Assembly (NCBI RefSeq): GCF_028583425.1
Contig: NC_072801.1
Span: forward strand, 19,860,001-19,924,000
Reading direction: 5' to 3'
Length of the DNA stretch: 64,000 nt
Origin: Eublepharis macularius
Taxonomy: Eukaryota > Chordata > Lepidosauria > Squamata > Eublepharidae
Shown here: positions 46,341 through 58,670 of the stretch, piece by piece
How positions within the stretch are numbered: position 1 is the first letter of the stretch
Layout of the letters: every line of letters starts with the position of its first letter
Notes under the pieces: generated by a model
Database searches by the model: none
What the model was told of the DNA's origin: nothing
The model's input: the letters and a program-made list of their open reading frames with translations, nothing else
Made by a program: the position numbers and the translations under genes

Positions 46341-46490
46341 TAGTGTCCCAGGGCCTTGGGGAGGCAAAGATGAAATTAACAAGCCCTTGCAGGCTCTGTG
46401 TAGAGTGGTGAAATTGACAGAGGCTTTGTCTTCTTAAACTATGCTTTCCAGCTAACATTGCATCTCCCTACACTTGTGTAAGATGCCTCA
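46341..46490. repeat. Family E fragment
   Basis: 'tggggaggcaaagatgaaat', 'taacaagccc' and 'tccagctaacattgcatctc' match the right half of the 43886 element. Confidence 0.6.
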
Positions 46491-46514
46491 TGTAGAAAGA
46501 CACTGGACAGCAGG

Positions 46515-46675
46515 ATTTGAGCCCAGTGTAACCTTAGAAACCAACAAGATTTTCAGGCTATCTGAAGAAGCGGGCTTTTGACTCTCTTGAAAATCTTGTT
46601 GGTCTCTAAGGTTACACTGGGCTCAAATCCTGCTGTTTGATTGCAGACCAACATGGCTACCTACCTGAAATCAGT
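46515..46675 (+). repeat. Palindromic retroelement related to family A
   Basis: 'gagcccagtgtaaccttaga' is mirrored by 'tctaaggttacactgggctc'; the tail 'gcagaccaacatggctacct' resembles the family A tail. The hinge 'atctgaagaagcgggctttt' is the decayed form of the family A core. Confidence 0.6.
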
Positions 46676-47480
46676 CTGGGCAGTTGGTTGCAGAGTACTA
46701 GCTCCCCTGGCTGCCCTGCCAGCCTTTTTGTTCCCAGCCTGGTTGTCCTGTGCTTCATCTGCAGTCAATCCACCTGTTTCTGAGATACCTGCTGGCTTGA
46801 AGAACCTGACAGCCATCTCCCCTTTCTTAGGCTAAGAGGAAAGTTCAGCCAAAGGAAAACAAAAACAGGGTATGCGTTTCAAGATCACATTTCTAAACGT
46901 ATTGCTAAAAGCTGCAAACATTAAGTTGTCTCATATTACCATGCTTCAAAGCCCAGAGGTAAATTTAAGCGGCCAGTGTTTGCAAAATGCCAATCTAGAC
47001 ATTGGCAGTGCACTTGCAACATATCAGATTGGGCTTAGTGTCCTTTTTGTGGAAAGTGAACTTCTCAGAATTAATATGGGGGAAATAAGTTATTGAGCAT
47101 GCTGGGGGGAAAGTATTTTTTGTGCAAGGTAGCATTTAAACATGTTAGCATCTTCTTTCACTCCGAAGCGGTGAAGCCCTACCATGAGTGGCCAGACAGG
47201 TTATCTATTGTATCGGCAGAGGCTGAAATCCTAACGGTAGAAGAGCCTCTCCTAAGGAGGAGGTGTCCAGTGTCCACAGCTACTCACTTGGTACCACCAG
47301 TGAGAGTTTTGAGTTCTGGAGGGTTTGGGTGCAGAGTGTGGAAATTAGCATAGATAGAGACATTGGAGTAACATTGGCCTTTGGTTTCCAATAGTGCAAT
47401 TGCACTGCTGTGCACTGTTGACGCCATGGTTGAGTGCACAAGCACTGTTCACACAAGAAGTTGCTGTTGTGCTGCAAGCA
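46676..47480. other. Intergenic, no gene seen
   Basis: No recognisable coding or repeat signal. Confidence 0.45.
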
Positions 47481-47733
47481 TTACCAACTCCAACTTGGGA
47501 AATTCCTGGTGATTTGGAGGCAGTGCCTGGGAGAGGCAGAGTTCAGGGAAGGGAGGGAGCTCAGCGGGGATGAGCTGCCACTCTAGGCCTTCTGTTTCTC
47601 TTAGATGCTATGGTATACCATAAAGTTCACACTCCAACACTGTCATTGCCTCCAAGGGAACTGATATCTGGAGTTTGGAGATCAGTTGTCATTCTGGAAG
47701 ATTTCCAGGCTTCACCTTGAAGATGGTGACCCT
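47481..47733. repeat. Family G repeat, copy 5
   Basis: 'ccaacttgggaaattcctgg', 'gaggcagagttcagggaagg', 'tggagatcagttgtcattct' and 'gatggtgaccct'. Confidence 0.62.
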
Positions 47734-48718
47734 AAATCTTTCTGTGACTTTCTGTGACTTTCAAGAGTCACAGATTTCATGCACAATCAGAGCTGGTGCA
47801 TTCTGCCCCTGCACAAACAGGGCGTTCTTTAAAGAAAAAAAATATATATGTGTGCAATGTATAATATATGGAGCACAACTGTACCTAAATGTACTTGACT
47901 GGTACAGTTAGGGAATATTGACTGGTGCAATTGCAGACATCTATTTTTGTTTTGATTTTTAAAAGCCCAGCAGTCAGCATGTGCAATATGGGGAGCAAGA
48001 TGTTTGTGCAACTAGAGATTAGCAAAGGTGACTTCAGGAGAAAAAGCGTGAAAGGGAGGGAAAGGAGAAATGAGAAAAGGGAGCTGACTTTTCAGAAGCA
48101 AACATCCCTGCTCTCTTATACTTGGAAGTAAATTTCCTGGCAATCAAAAGGAAAAAAAATGGCAATTTTCCAGACTGTTTGGCCTCAAGGGCAGCCCAGA
48201 GTGTTAGTTTTAGAACTCCTATAACTCAAACTAGAGATTTTTGCTTGGTTTAGGGTACATCCTGCAACCACTTAGATGAAGCTGATCAAATTCCCATTTT
48301 TAACAGCAGCTAATGTGATTTTCTTTGCCCCCAAGTCCAGCAGTCCTTCACTCTTCAAATGACAAATTCATTTTATTTATTTTTTTTAAAAAAATTACAT
48401 GCCACCTCTACACAAAATAGGATCCTCATATGTTCTCTGTTGCAGTGAACACTAAGTTCCTCTTGTTTAACCCTCAAGCTTCGCCGGGCTGCCAACTTCT
48501 ATGTTGCATCTTTAAAGAACTGTTATACAATTATACTTTTAAATACTCCTACAGTAGCTAATTTTCAGTTAAGAAATTGCTCCAGAGAGAGAAGATGGAG
48601 GGTATTTTGTGATGTCAGAAGCAACCAAGACTATGAGCTCTTTTCTGCTTCAGACTGGCCGAACATAACCCTTGAACGTGATCCTCCAGAAAATATTGCA
48701 CAGGTCAGAATAATGTCA
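47734..48718. other. Intergenic, no gene seen
   Basis: AT-rich; short A- and T-runs near 47830 and 48375. Confidence 0.5.
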
Positions 48719-48726
48719 TGTTTGAA

Positions 48727-49496
48727 CAGGATCTAGAGGGGGGGCAGGGGGTAGTCTGCCCCCGGCGCCGCCAGGGAGGGGGCGCCGGAAGCAGCTCCCA
48801 GAGCGTGCAGGCGGCAGGATGGGCAGCCACGCTGCCTTTTGCTTGCCCCGCGGGACAGGGGGCGGCTGGCTTGCCGCGCACCCCCTGTCCTGCAGGGCAG
48901 GAAAAGGGCAGCGCGGCCGCCCATGCCATTCACTTGCCCTGCAGGAGAGGGGGCAGCCGGCCGCCCCCTGTCCCGCGGGGCAGGTGCATGGCGCGGGCAG
49001 CCTCACAGGCTCCCGCGCTGCCTTTTGCTTGCCCCGCGGGACAGGGGGCGGCCGGCTTGCAGCGCACCCCCTGTCCTGCAGGGCAGGCAAAGGGCAGCGC
49101 GGCCGCCCACGCCGCTCACTTGCCCCACAGGAAAGGGGGCAGCTGGCCGCCCCCTGTCCCGCGGGGCAGGCGCATGGCGCGGGCAGCCTCGTAGCCCCCC
49201 ACACTGCCTTTTGCTTGCTCCGCAGGACAGAGGGCGCGCGCGGCAAGCCAGTCGCCCCCTGTCCCATGGGGCAGGCGAAAGACAGCGTGGGGGGCTGCAA
49301 AGCCGACCGCGCCATTCGCTTCTGAAGTGAATGGTGCGGGCAGCTTCTCAGACCCCCGTGCTGCCTCCGGCGCGCAGCGTGATGACGTCATCAAAATGAC
49401 GTCATCACCCCATGTCAGGAGCGTGCGCATGCTGTGTGCGCGCGCAAGGGCTGGCAAGCGTTGCCCCAGGCGCCGGGAGCGCTAGATCCGGCCCTG
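48727..49496. mobile_element. GC-rich hAT-type element, 770 bp, with 186-bp internal repeats
   Basis: Exact 8-bp duplications TGTTTGAA (48719-48726, 49497-49504). Ends CAGGATCTAG at the left and the complement of CAGGGCCGGATCTAG at the right. The interior repeats with a 186-bp period (starts 48832, 49018, 49204, the last diverged), and each unit contains short inverted 'cccctgtcccgcggggcagg' type segments. No transposase. The long open frames on both strands are products of GC content and symmetry. Confidence 0.88.
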
Positions 49497-49504
49497 TGTT
49501 TGAA

Positions 49505-50860
49505 CTTTATAGAGCAGAGTGACTCCTGATTTTATGAAGCTTACTGGAGGACACCCCAAGTAGGTATATAACTGAATTTTATGACAACTCCAGTTTGATT
49601 CAGAAGTACTGCTGCCATTGTTGGTTTCTCCACATTAATGATAAAACCATAATCCTCCTTTCCCCCCACTGAATGAATGAATGAATTTATTTGCAGTCAG
49701 AGACCATAATAATGACAATACATCCTTATCAATCAATAAAATAATTAAATCCAGCGTAAAAATGTAAAGGACACAAAAAAATACATTTAGCATTTAAAAT
49801 CTTATCTTAAAATGTATATAGTTCTCTGGGAACCACAGCAATTCTAATATTTAAAACATTGACATTAAAATAGTTAAAATTGTAAAAAGAGAGCAGGAGA
49901 CTATGTATGGCTATTCTTTTTATTATGTACTTTAACCAAATAGAGTCAGAATTTGGCTATTTGCCTAGAGATAGTTGGATTTTCATCAATTAGGAGTTTC
50001 TCCAGGCAGGCCTTATTTGCCTCTGCAATTGGTGTGTCTAAGAGTGGGGAAATAAACTAGAAATGTTGCTGGGAAAATGTATGGCCTTTTTTTCTTTCTT
50101 TTTTTTTGCAGCAACAGTGCCAAAATGGAACTAAAATATCGTAAAAGAAACTGACAAAAATGACAAACTTGTCAAGGAAAACACACACAACAATAATAGC
50201 CTTCTAGACCATGCATGAAAATTAAAACCAATGGGAAAAATGCACTCTTGTATATGCCTACATACAAGATCTAAAAGAGCCAAGCCAGGTATCTGTAGTG
50301 TTATAAATATTTCTTGTGAACTGATATCAGTCGAACCAGATACTGTAACATATACTTTGGATGGCCTACTTTGGTGATTTGTGAGTTCCAGCACCACGGT
50401 CCCAAGTTTGACAAACATCGATTTCATTTTAAAGAGGTCACCTCTTAACTTCCTTTTAATTAGCAGTGACAGATGTTCAACTGGAGGAACATCTTTGGAA
50501 TCATTATCCTAATAACGTCCTGTTGGCTTTTAAATGTGCTCCTTCATGTGAATTGGTAATTAGAGCATCCAATCAGAACTGTTTCTGGTACAGGGGAAAA
50601 CCAACCAGAGGGATACAAGCTATGGCCAGAGTTTTCTCTAAGCAATTAAATGCAACCCCAACATCGGCTTTTAACAAACCCCCCCCCAAATTCCCCATCA
50701 AAGCTGTGAACTTTCTTAAGGGTCCATTTTTATTTAAGTTACTTCTATTCTACTTTTTTGGGTCTACTGGACCCATAAAGCCACCTAGCAATAAAAAGAG
50801 GAGAATGATGGTTAGATTTTTTAAAATTTTATTTTATTGTATTTATTTTTATTTGACACA
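49505..50860. other. Intergenic, no gene seen
   Basis: 'ttatttgcagtcagagacca' at about 49686 resembles a LINE 3' end on the minus strand with an (AATG)n tail. Otherwise AT-rich. A short poly-C run is near 50680. Confidence 0.45.
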
Positions 50861-50861
50861 A

Positions 50862-51770
50862 CAGCAGCAGCAGCAGCAACAGCAACCTTTATTGGCATTA
50901 CATCCATGTTAACAAAAACACTCGACGCAACCAGAGGGCCAAACTACAAGTGACGAATGACACTTGAACGGCAAGTGTATTCCTCCCTGTTCACTTGCCC
51001 TCCACTTGCTCTCCACTCCAACCACTTGCTGTTCAAGTGTCATTCATCACTTGTAGCTTGGCCCTCAGTCTACAAATACACAACTCGCCTCATAGATGCA
51101 AGATACAAAAATTTAGCTACAGTTTCGATAACTTTTTGGTTCTGAGTAGCCAATAGGAAGATAACTTTACATTTATCAGATTTTCCAATTTGCTCTCTCA
51201 ACAGCGGGTCAATGAGTATGGGACGTATATCACAGTAATAAGTACAATACAAAAAACATGTTCCAGGGTTTCTATGTCTCGCTGAGCACAAGTGCATAAA
51301 CTGTTAGCATATGGCGTTTTATGGAATCTCCCATAAATTATCGCAGAAGGTAGCACATTAAACCAAGCTAACGAATAAGCTCTGCAATAATGTGGGGCCA
51401 CTAAACAAGTGAGATATTCTGCCCTATACCCATGGGGTAAAAGCCCCAAACCTAGGGGTGAACGCTGCCTGTTGCAAGACTCCTGAGATTCTGAATCTCG
51501 ATGTCAAGGAGTCTTTGTCTGATCAGTGCATAAACTGATTTTTCTGTGAGGGAAAACAAATCTTCAATATTATGGTTAGATTTAATAGCAGCACCATCAA
51601 GGCATATTCCAACAGCAGCTGACCCCAACCCAGTCAGTGAAACTAATGGACCCAGAACAGTAAGGAGTAATAACAAAACCTTCCCAGGTAAAACAAAACC
51701 AGCTAGAACCCAAGGCTGCAAAACGAAGACTTTTTTGGGAATAAGCGCTAGTGAATAAAATGGGACTTAC
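50862..51770 (-). mobile_element. Non-LTR retrotransposon 3' end, frameshifted, with a MITE in its UTR
   Basis: Minus-strand frames encode YALIRQRLLDIEIQNLRSL, then AYSLAWFNVLPSAIIYGRFH, CTCAQRDIETLEHVF and, in another frame, DKCKVIFLLATQNQKVIETV. A cysteine pair followed by ETLEHVF is a typical LINE C-terminal pattern. At least one frameshift and stops separate them. The family C palindrome at 50933-51069 interrupts the 3' UTR. Confidence 0.6.
50933..51069. mobile_element. Palindromic MITE, family C, copy 2
   Basis: 'gagggccaaactacaagtga' and 'tcacttgtagcttggccctc'. Inside, 'cttgaacggcaagtg' and 'cacttgctgttcaagtg'. Confidence 0.8.
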
Positions 51771-54326
51771 TTCTGAGTAGCACTGCTCAGGAGCACTCTC
51801 AAAATCGTTTGCCCCAAATGCTCTCTGAAACAGAGCAGTTTTTTAAGAGCCTAAAACCCTTGACCACTGCCCAGATATTGGGAGGTTGTAATTAAAATTT
51901 AAAAAGCAGAGGAAAAGGGTGCAAGTAGAAGGAATGGTAAAACAGGGAAAGGTGCCTGACTTTAGCGTTCTTGAAAAATGCTAGAAGAAGATTCAGAAAG
52001 AGACTCGTGGTGTCTCCCTTGCCGTATTCGTGGCTTATCTGTGTATTACACACTTGTATTAATAATATAGTATTCTGTGTTGCCGGTCTCTTACCCCTCC
52101 TGTTTGTCAACTGCTTTGAACACACTACAAAAAGCATTACAGAAATTATTAAATAAAACACAAGCCTGAATTGCAGCAATGTTAGCGATAAATGACAGAG
52201 TGAGAGAGATTTTCCGTGGGAGTCCCTTTAACTTGATGGGGGGGCAGTAGATGCTCCAGGGGCCTGACCCTTTTAAAAAACCTACAGCTGATTGGCAGCT
52301 TTGTGGGAGGCGGGGCTCAGCTTTGACGGCAGACTGGCTCTCTCCCTGCATCTTGCAGGGAGGATGGGACGGCTAGGGTGCATGCCTGGTCAATGGGACA
52401 GGAGGAAGTGGCTACCCTCTGAAGGCCAGAAGGGGAGGAGCCAGCAGCAGCAGCAGCAGGGACAAGGTGTTGGAGAACCCCCTTGTCTCCTGATTCTGAG
52501 GCCAATAGGGGCACCAATAAGAGAAATTAGGAAGTGAGCTAATGGAAGGTTGGCCTTTGACACCCCCCCCCCCCCCACAAAGATTCCAGATAGATTTTTG
52601 ACAGGCCTAGTGGTCCTGTCCTGAAATCTGTGTCTGTTTGGATAAATTTGCATGTATAATCCAACTAACGACTGCCAGTGCCTACGAGATTTCGTTTAGC
52701 CCAATTAACATTCTGTTGGGATTCCGAGATGGTTCTATTCAGAGACGCAAGCCATACATTAGCACCGAGCATAATCACTGCAGCAAAGATTCTAATTGCC
52801 TCCCTGATGCAATTTGGTTATACCATCAACTGAGGAATGGCTGCACAAAACTGAGAAAATTGCTGAAATGGCAAAACTGATTTACATTCTCCGATTAAAA
52901 GAACGGAGAAAAACCACAAACTTTTGAAATCACTTGGTAACTGTTAGTGATGTTTCAGGAAGCCTCAACACAAGCTAGATCTAAATGAACACAACCGCTT
53001 TTTGTGATTAGTTCCATTCCAATGAAGTGGCTCCATGTTCCATTATTGATCTCAGAAATTATGTTGCGCTGTAACTAGATCTTAATTTCAAATTGTTTTA
53101 GTGGTTTGGGTCAAATGACCGTACATATGATTGGTCAAATAACCATAAATAAAGAATGAAATGAATGAATCCCCATGGGAAATTTTAGATTGTAAGCCCC
53201 TTAGAGACAGGGGACCTTGTACTTGTGGGTCCACAGCTGCACATGGGCACCTTTGAATGTTGAGCACAGGTTGTGTGTGCCACCATAGAATGGCTACCAG
53301 GGTGCGTGTGCAGAGGGTATGACCAGCCACAAAATGGCTGGCATGGGGACTTGGGCCAGTCCCAGAAAGTTGAGGGATTTCAAGCCAAGCATCCTTCTAA
53401 TGGAAAGACTGCTATTTCTGAATGGATGTTCCCTGCAGTCCCAAAGTTCTCTTGGACTCGTTTGGAACACCTCCGCCTCCAGTGAAGTGGAAAAGTAAAA
53501 AAAGCTGAGAAGGAAGCGGGTAATGGGAAACATATCTGCAGGCACCATGGTGCCCATGTGTGCCACATTAAGGATCGCTGCTATAGAAACATGGTAATCA
53601 TGTAAAGTTTCAAGATGGGAGGTGCAGCTCATTGATTCCCCACAACATCCTTGGCATGCGAGCCCAGCGTTCACCTCCTTTTATCATCCATGTCCTCCAC
53701 AGCTTTCCTCAGGAACTTGTATGTTTTCCTGAGTGAGGGGAACGCATGCGGAAGAGAGCTGAGATAGAATGTGAATGAGCAGAATTCTGCTCCAAGATTT
53801 CATTCAAGTGAATGAACTAGCTCAAAGCACCAAGAAAGCAGAACAGGTCCCAGTATCTTTTTTTCTTAAATGAATTTCTTAACTTCTTGTGCAGACCACA
53901 GAAGTAAGAGTCAAATGATTATTTTCTAACAAATCAGATCAAACTTGTTCTTGAACTTTGTCCAAATATTCCAGCATTGAATAAATGGAAGTCATCATGA
54001 GAGAAGTTTCTCAATTCCTACTTTCTTTCTTACCATTTGAAAAAGAAGGTTAATGTCCAGTAACATGGCATTCCACAGTCTTTCCATTCCATGTGTCAAA
54101 GATGGCAAGCTTGGCTTTGGATTCCTTGCTGACTTTTTATTTTTTGTCGTTAAACTCATTTTAATTGCATTTTCTTGTTTTATAACTGACAGTTCTCCTG
54201 TGGGCTTATATGATCCTAAAAGTGCAATCCTAGACTGAGTTTATATCCTCCTATATCCTCCTCTTTTCCTTGGCTCAATCATCAACCAACCGGAAGACTG
54301 CAATGAAGAAATCAGAAGCCTGAGAC
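51771..54326. other. Intergenic, no gene seen
   Basis: At 52638-52930 a plus-strand frame ending RKLLKWQN could be the very end of an L1-like ORF2, but the match is weak. A poly-C run is at about 52562-52576. No gene supported. Confidence 0.45.
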
Positions 54327-54532
54327 CTGAGGCCAAGCTAGAAGTGACGAACTACACTTGAATAGCAAGTGAACAGACTCACATGTCTTCCTCCCTGTTC
54401 ACTTGTGCTCCACTTGCACTCCACTTGATTGAGTGGAGTGCAAGTGGAGTGCAAGTGAACAGGGAGGAATACATGTGAGTCTGTTCACTTGCCATTCAAG
54501 TGTAACTCGTCACTTCTAGCTTGGCCCTTGGA
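54327..54532. mobile_element. Palindromic MITE, family C, copy 3 (longest arms)
   Basis: 'ggccaagctagaagtgacga' and 'cgtcacttctagcttggccc'. Arms of about 95 bp include 'caagtgaacagactcacatg' and its complement. The change to 'tagaag' is shared by both arms. Confidence 0.82.
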
Positions 54533-54551
54533 AGAGCAGCTGTTGGGGAGC

Positions 54552-55048
54552 TAGATAAAATCCTTAAAGATAAGGATGTCTCTGGGAACCAAGATCAAGA
54601 TAATCCGGACTATGGTATTCCCCATTGCCATGTATGGATGTGGAAGTTGGACAGTAAAGAAAGCTGACAGGAAGAAAATTGATTTGTTTGAAATGTGGTG
54701 CTGGAGGAGAGTTTTGCAGCTATCATGGACAGCCAAAAAGACAAATAAGTGGGTCCTAGATCAAATCGAGCCTGAATTCTCCTTAGAAGCTAAAATGGCA
54801 AGACTAAGGCTATCGTACTTTGGTCACATCATGAGAAGACAAGATTCTCTGGAAAAGTCCATCATGCTAGGAGAAGTGGGAGGCAGCAGGAAAAGAGGAA
54901 GACCTAAAACGAGATGGTTTGACTCAATAAAAGAAGCCACGTCCTCCAGTTTGTAGGATCTGACCAAGTCTGTTAACGATAGGACCTTTTGGAGGTCTTT
55001 CATTCATAAGGTTGCCATAGGTTGGGAGCGACTTGATGGCACATAGCA
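54552..55048 (+). mobile_element. BovB-type (RTE clade) LINE, 3' end of the reverse transcriptase ORF
   Basis: The plus frame reads KIIRTMVFPIAMYGCGSWTV, then DLFEMWCWRRVLQLSWTAKK, YFGHIMRRQDSLEKSIMLGE and RKRGRPKTRWFDSIKEA, the conserved end of BovB-type proteins. A TAG follows SSSL at about 54954; the same frame continues (DLTKSVNDRTFWRSFIHKVA) to a natural stop, so the copy has one nonsense change here. 5' truncated. The end 'gggagcgacttgatggcaca' is the usual 3' signature. Confidence 0.88.
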
Positions 55049-55548
55049 CACAAATGGGCTTAGAAAGGTGTATTTAGGATTGCACTGTATGTGCTCAGCT
55101 TGGACTTGCGGCTTTTAAAAAATTCTACTCTTTTATCCTTTCTGTGTTATTCTATTTTGCTGACTTGGTTGTTGTTTTTGTTTTGATTCTGTGTTTTAAA
55201 TGTTACTGGTTTGGTATTTTTATCGGGTGCTGCCTGGATAAAACTTCCAAAAGGCAAGAGATGATGCACAAAATAAGGAAAAGGGCAACAGAGATTGGCC
55301 ATCAGTAATGTGTGGACCTGATTATTTTCAATTGCCAAGCATTTCCTAGCATTTTTACACTGAAAGCAAGTTAGAGTATGAAGCAGATCCACTCCATTTT
55401 TACTTATCTGAGTCATTGCTTTGTGGCTGCAGTGAGGAATGGTGACTGAGAACAAGCTCCTAAAAACATTTTAGTTCACTCTGGATAGTCAGAATGCTTA
55501 ATGTACCTTCAAACTTACTTTACAGTTAGGTTAGGGGGTAGACATGGG

Positions 55549-56430
55549 CACGAACCATGAAAAAACCAAACCATGCAGTTTGTGGTTCATGGTGTTTTCA
55601 CAAACCAGGAACCATGAACTGGGGCAAGTTCATGAACCGGTTCGTGGTTCATGGGGTTTAAATGCCCCTTTCCAGCCGCTTCGCAGCAGCAGGGAAAGGG
55701 GCATTTAAACCCCCGGATCAGCTGCTTGTCGTGGAGATCCCTGACAAGCAGCTGATCATTTAAGCAGCGAGGCTGTTTAAATGCTGCTCGGAGCAGCAGG
55801 GAAATGGCCATTTAAAGAGTGGGTAAGGATTGGCTGGCTGGCTGGGAACTCCTGGCCAGCCAGCCAGCCAAGCCTCACCTGCTCTTTAAATGGCCATTTC
55901 CCTGCCACTCTGAGCGGCCATTTAAACAGCCCCGCTCTTTAAATGGGCCCACTCTTTAAATGGGCCTCACCCGCTCACCCATTCTTTAAATGGCCCCCAT
56001 TTAAAGAGCAGGTGAGGCTTGGCTGGCTGGGAGTTCCCAGCTGGCCAGCCAAGCCCCACCCGCTCTTTAAATGGCCATTTCCCTGCTGATCCAAGCAGCG
56101 GGGAAATGGCCATTTAAACAGCGGGGCCATTGCCATTTAAACTGTGGGTGGGGCTTGGCTAGCCTGCCAGGAACTCCTGGCTGGCCAGCCAAGTGCCCGC
56201 TGTTTAAATGATCAGCTGCTTGTCGGGGATCTCCCTGACAAGCAGCTGATCCGCAGGTTTAAATGCCCCTTCCCCTGCTGCTTTGCAGTGGCAGGGAAAG
56301 GGGTATTAGTGTTTAAAACGAACCAAATGAACCAGTAGAACAGTTTGTGGAAGTTCATGGAAACGAGCTTTCACGAACCACTGGTTCGTGGGGGGTTTTC
56401 GGTTCATATTCTGGTTCATGCCCATCTGTA
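55549..56430. mobile_element. 882-bp nested foldback element, hAT-like ends
   Basis: TAGACATGGGCACGAACC at the left and the complement of TACAGATGGGCATGAACC at the right, flanked by TTAGGGGG (55541-55548) and TTAGGGAG (56431-56438). The interior is a ladder of inverted repeats: 'catttaaacccccggatcag' with 'ctgatccgcaggtttaaatg', 'ggctggctgggaactcctgg' with several complements, and many 'gctctttaaatggccatttc' units in both directions. No coding capacity. Confidence 0.82.
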
Positions 56431-56493
56431 TTAGGGAGTGAGTGCAACACTGTGGTTAGAATGTCAGATTGGGCTCTGGAAGATGAGGGCTCT

Positions 56494-56687
56494 GTGGGAA
56501 GCTGGTGTACAAAGAGAAAAAGATGAAAACCTACAGCAAGCAGCAAGGGCTAGTTAGATAGGAATATGAAATGGCTAGAAGTCTGTCTCTCCACTGTGCT
56601 ATCGAGTACATTCATTCCTAAATAAACTTTCTTTACTCTTTAATAAGTTTGCATGACTATTGTTGTGTATATAATCTACCAACAGGT
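56494..56687 (+). mobile_element. Possible short solo LTR
   Basis: TGTGGGAAGC start, 'cattcctaaataaactttct' poly(A)-signal-like segment, and an end near CCAACA. It splits a tRNA SINE (56440-56493 and 56700-56820). No clean target duplication was found. Confidence 0.3.
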
Positions 56688-56699
56688 ACAAAGCCCTAT

Positions 56700-58492
56700 T
56701 TTGGCCATTAAACTTGGGTGACCTTACATTGGTCATTCTTTTAGCCTAACCTACTTCACAGGGGATAGGGAGAACTATGTATTCCACTCCTTGGAGATCT
56801 TTGGAGGAGGGCAAGAAAAACAATCTGCTAGGACAGAGTTGCTCCTATCAGACTGGAATGGCCAATTGTCCTGCTGCCTTTCCCAAAGTGTAGGGTTCAG
56901 AGTCTGTACCTCTGGCCAAATTCCCATCACTTCTTTAGTTTGAATGTAAATAGGGGTCTTCTGACACCTTAAAGACTAGCAAACCTTTATTTCAGATGCT
57001 ATGGGTAGATCCTCACATTGCAATCATTTCACGGAGGCCTGTGGAAGAGCCTCCCTGGATGTTGTGAATGATATGTCAAAATGGCAGTCATCCATGTGCA
57101 GGATTTTGCCTGTGCATTTTCAAGATGCTTGCCACTGCCAAAGAGGGATACTATTAAAATTCCAAAGACGGGAACTCTTGAAACCGCTGTCATTTTTCGC
57201 TGGTCTATCTCCGTCAACATTAACTCTGGTAATTGCATTGAAAGATTTCATACAGACAATTAGACTTTGCATCGAGCGCCAGGGATATGCTGCACTTCAA
57301 GTGAGGATTTTATAACTTTATGGATTAGCATCTCATCCAGAGCTTGTCAGTCAGCCATTTATTCTAAGCTTACTTTCTTCCCTTTGAGTTGTGGATGCAG
57401 GGACAGATTCTTCAGTGCAGTTGCATGAAAAGAGGCAGGAGAGATGTTAAAATCTTATTAAGATTCTTCTGCACAGCAGCCCCTGAACCTAGAGGCTGTT
57501 CTGCAGGAGGAACTGGGTCTATGCAGAACCCTCAAGAGCCAAAGGAGGGAATAGCTATACCAGGAGACACCACCTACTTAAGAAACCCAGCTGTGTAATA
57601 GGCCAGAGCAGGTCACATGACAAATCCCAAGGCCTATAAAAAGTTTTAAGGTCAGGTCTGCTCCTTCGGACCCTGTTGAGAAACACTTCAGTTCACATTT
57701 CTAAAGCTGTCTAGTTTGCTTAGACTATCCCAATTTTGATTCCATTTCTCCTTTGTCTGGAACCATGGACCCACGAGTCTTTCATTTCTTCCTCATGGCT
57801 GAAATCTGAGTAAAACAAGCACTAAGCCTTTTTTTAAAGTCCATGACCTATAAATGGGCATATCATAAAAATGGCATAGATGTGTGCAGTAAAAATAGTT
57901 CCAAAAATCGACTGCAATGAAAATGAAGCTACCCAAAGACAACAGCAACATAGGAAATAAAAATGGGACAAAATGGTGGTTTCTGGAATAATACAGCGTG
58001 TTGCTCCAGTTTCCTGGTTTTGGGCCTTGCCATCTCACTTTAATCCCTAGGTAACTTGGTAAGAGCTAAGCCTGCCACGGCAGTTTGGGAAGTGACATTG
58101 AGCCTCTCTCGGGGCCTGGTTTTGCGGAAGGCTATACTTCTGAAGTGTACTAAAGCGTCACAATATTTCAGTAAAGGCACTGCTTCATTCAAGGAAAAGG
58201 CTGGGCAAGGGGAGGAAGAGAGCCAAACGTCGTCCTCAGCTGAACTCAGAGCTGGAGCAGAATTTAATTTACTAAGACTTCCAAATATGTTTCTACCTCG
58301 CCTTTCCACCTCAATTGATTCCTCCAGGTGGCTTATGACGGAGCAGCCCACAATTAAATGACAAACCAAAGTGTTATATGATCAAAATCCATTATAAAAA
58401 TACAACAAATGAAACTAATTTGCTGTAGGCCCGAGTGAACAAGGCTATTTTAATTTGCAATCTAAAGTAGGCAAGGGATATCTCTGAGAAAA
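56700..58492. other. Mostly unassigned intergenic sequence
   Basis: Starts with the tail of a CORE-like SINE ('acttgggtgaccttacattg', to 56820). A family A scrap is at 56950-57000. No gene supported. Confidence 0.45.
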
Positions 58493-58670
58493 GCCACTAT
58501 GATGTAGTGGTATCAGACTGGGAGACCCCCCCACTGCTATGAAATAAATGTCCCAGGTGACCTTGAATCAGTCACTCTTTCTCTCTGCCTAACCTACCTC
58601 ACCAGATTGTTGTGAGGATAAAATGAGGACAGGAAGAACCATGTATCCGCTTCTTGGAGAAAGGAAAGAA
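58493..58670 (+). repeat. CORE-like tRNA SINE
   Basis: 'ctatgatgtagtggtatcag', 'gcctaacctacctcaccaga' and 'tgttgtgaggataaaatgag'. Confidence 0.75.

Noticed and set aside
45672-46382. 236-codon minus-strand frame
   Set aside because: Covers a family A element and a family G repeat; no domain, and it breaks at repeat boundaries.
48716-49457. Several 100-200-codon frames on both strands
   Set aside because: They follow the 186-bp repeats of a GC-rich hAT element and appear in all frames on both strands.
52638-52930. L1 ORF2 C-terminus
   Set aside because: Only a few residues near KLLKWQN look right; too weak to annotate.
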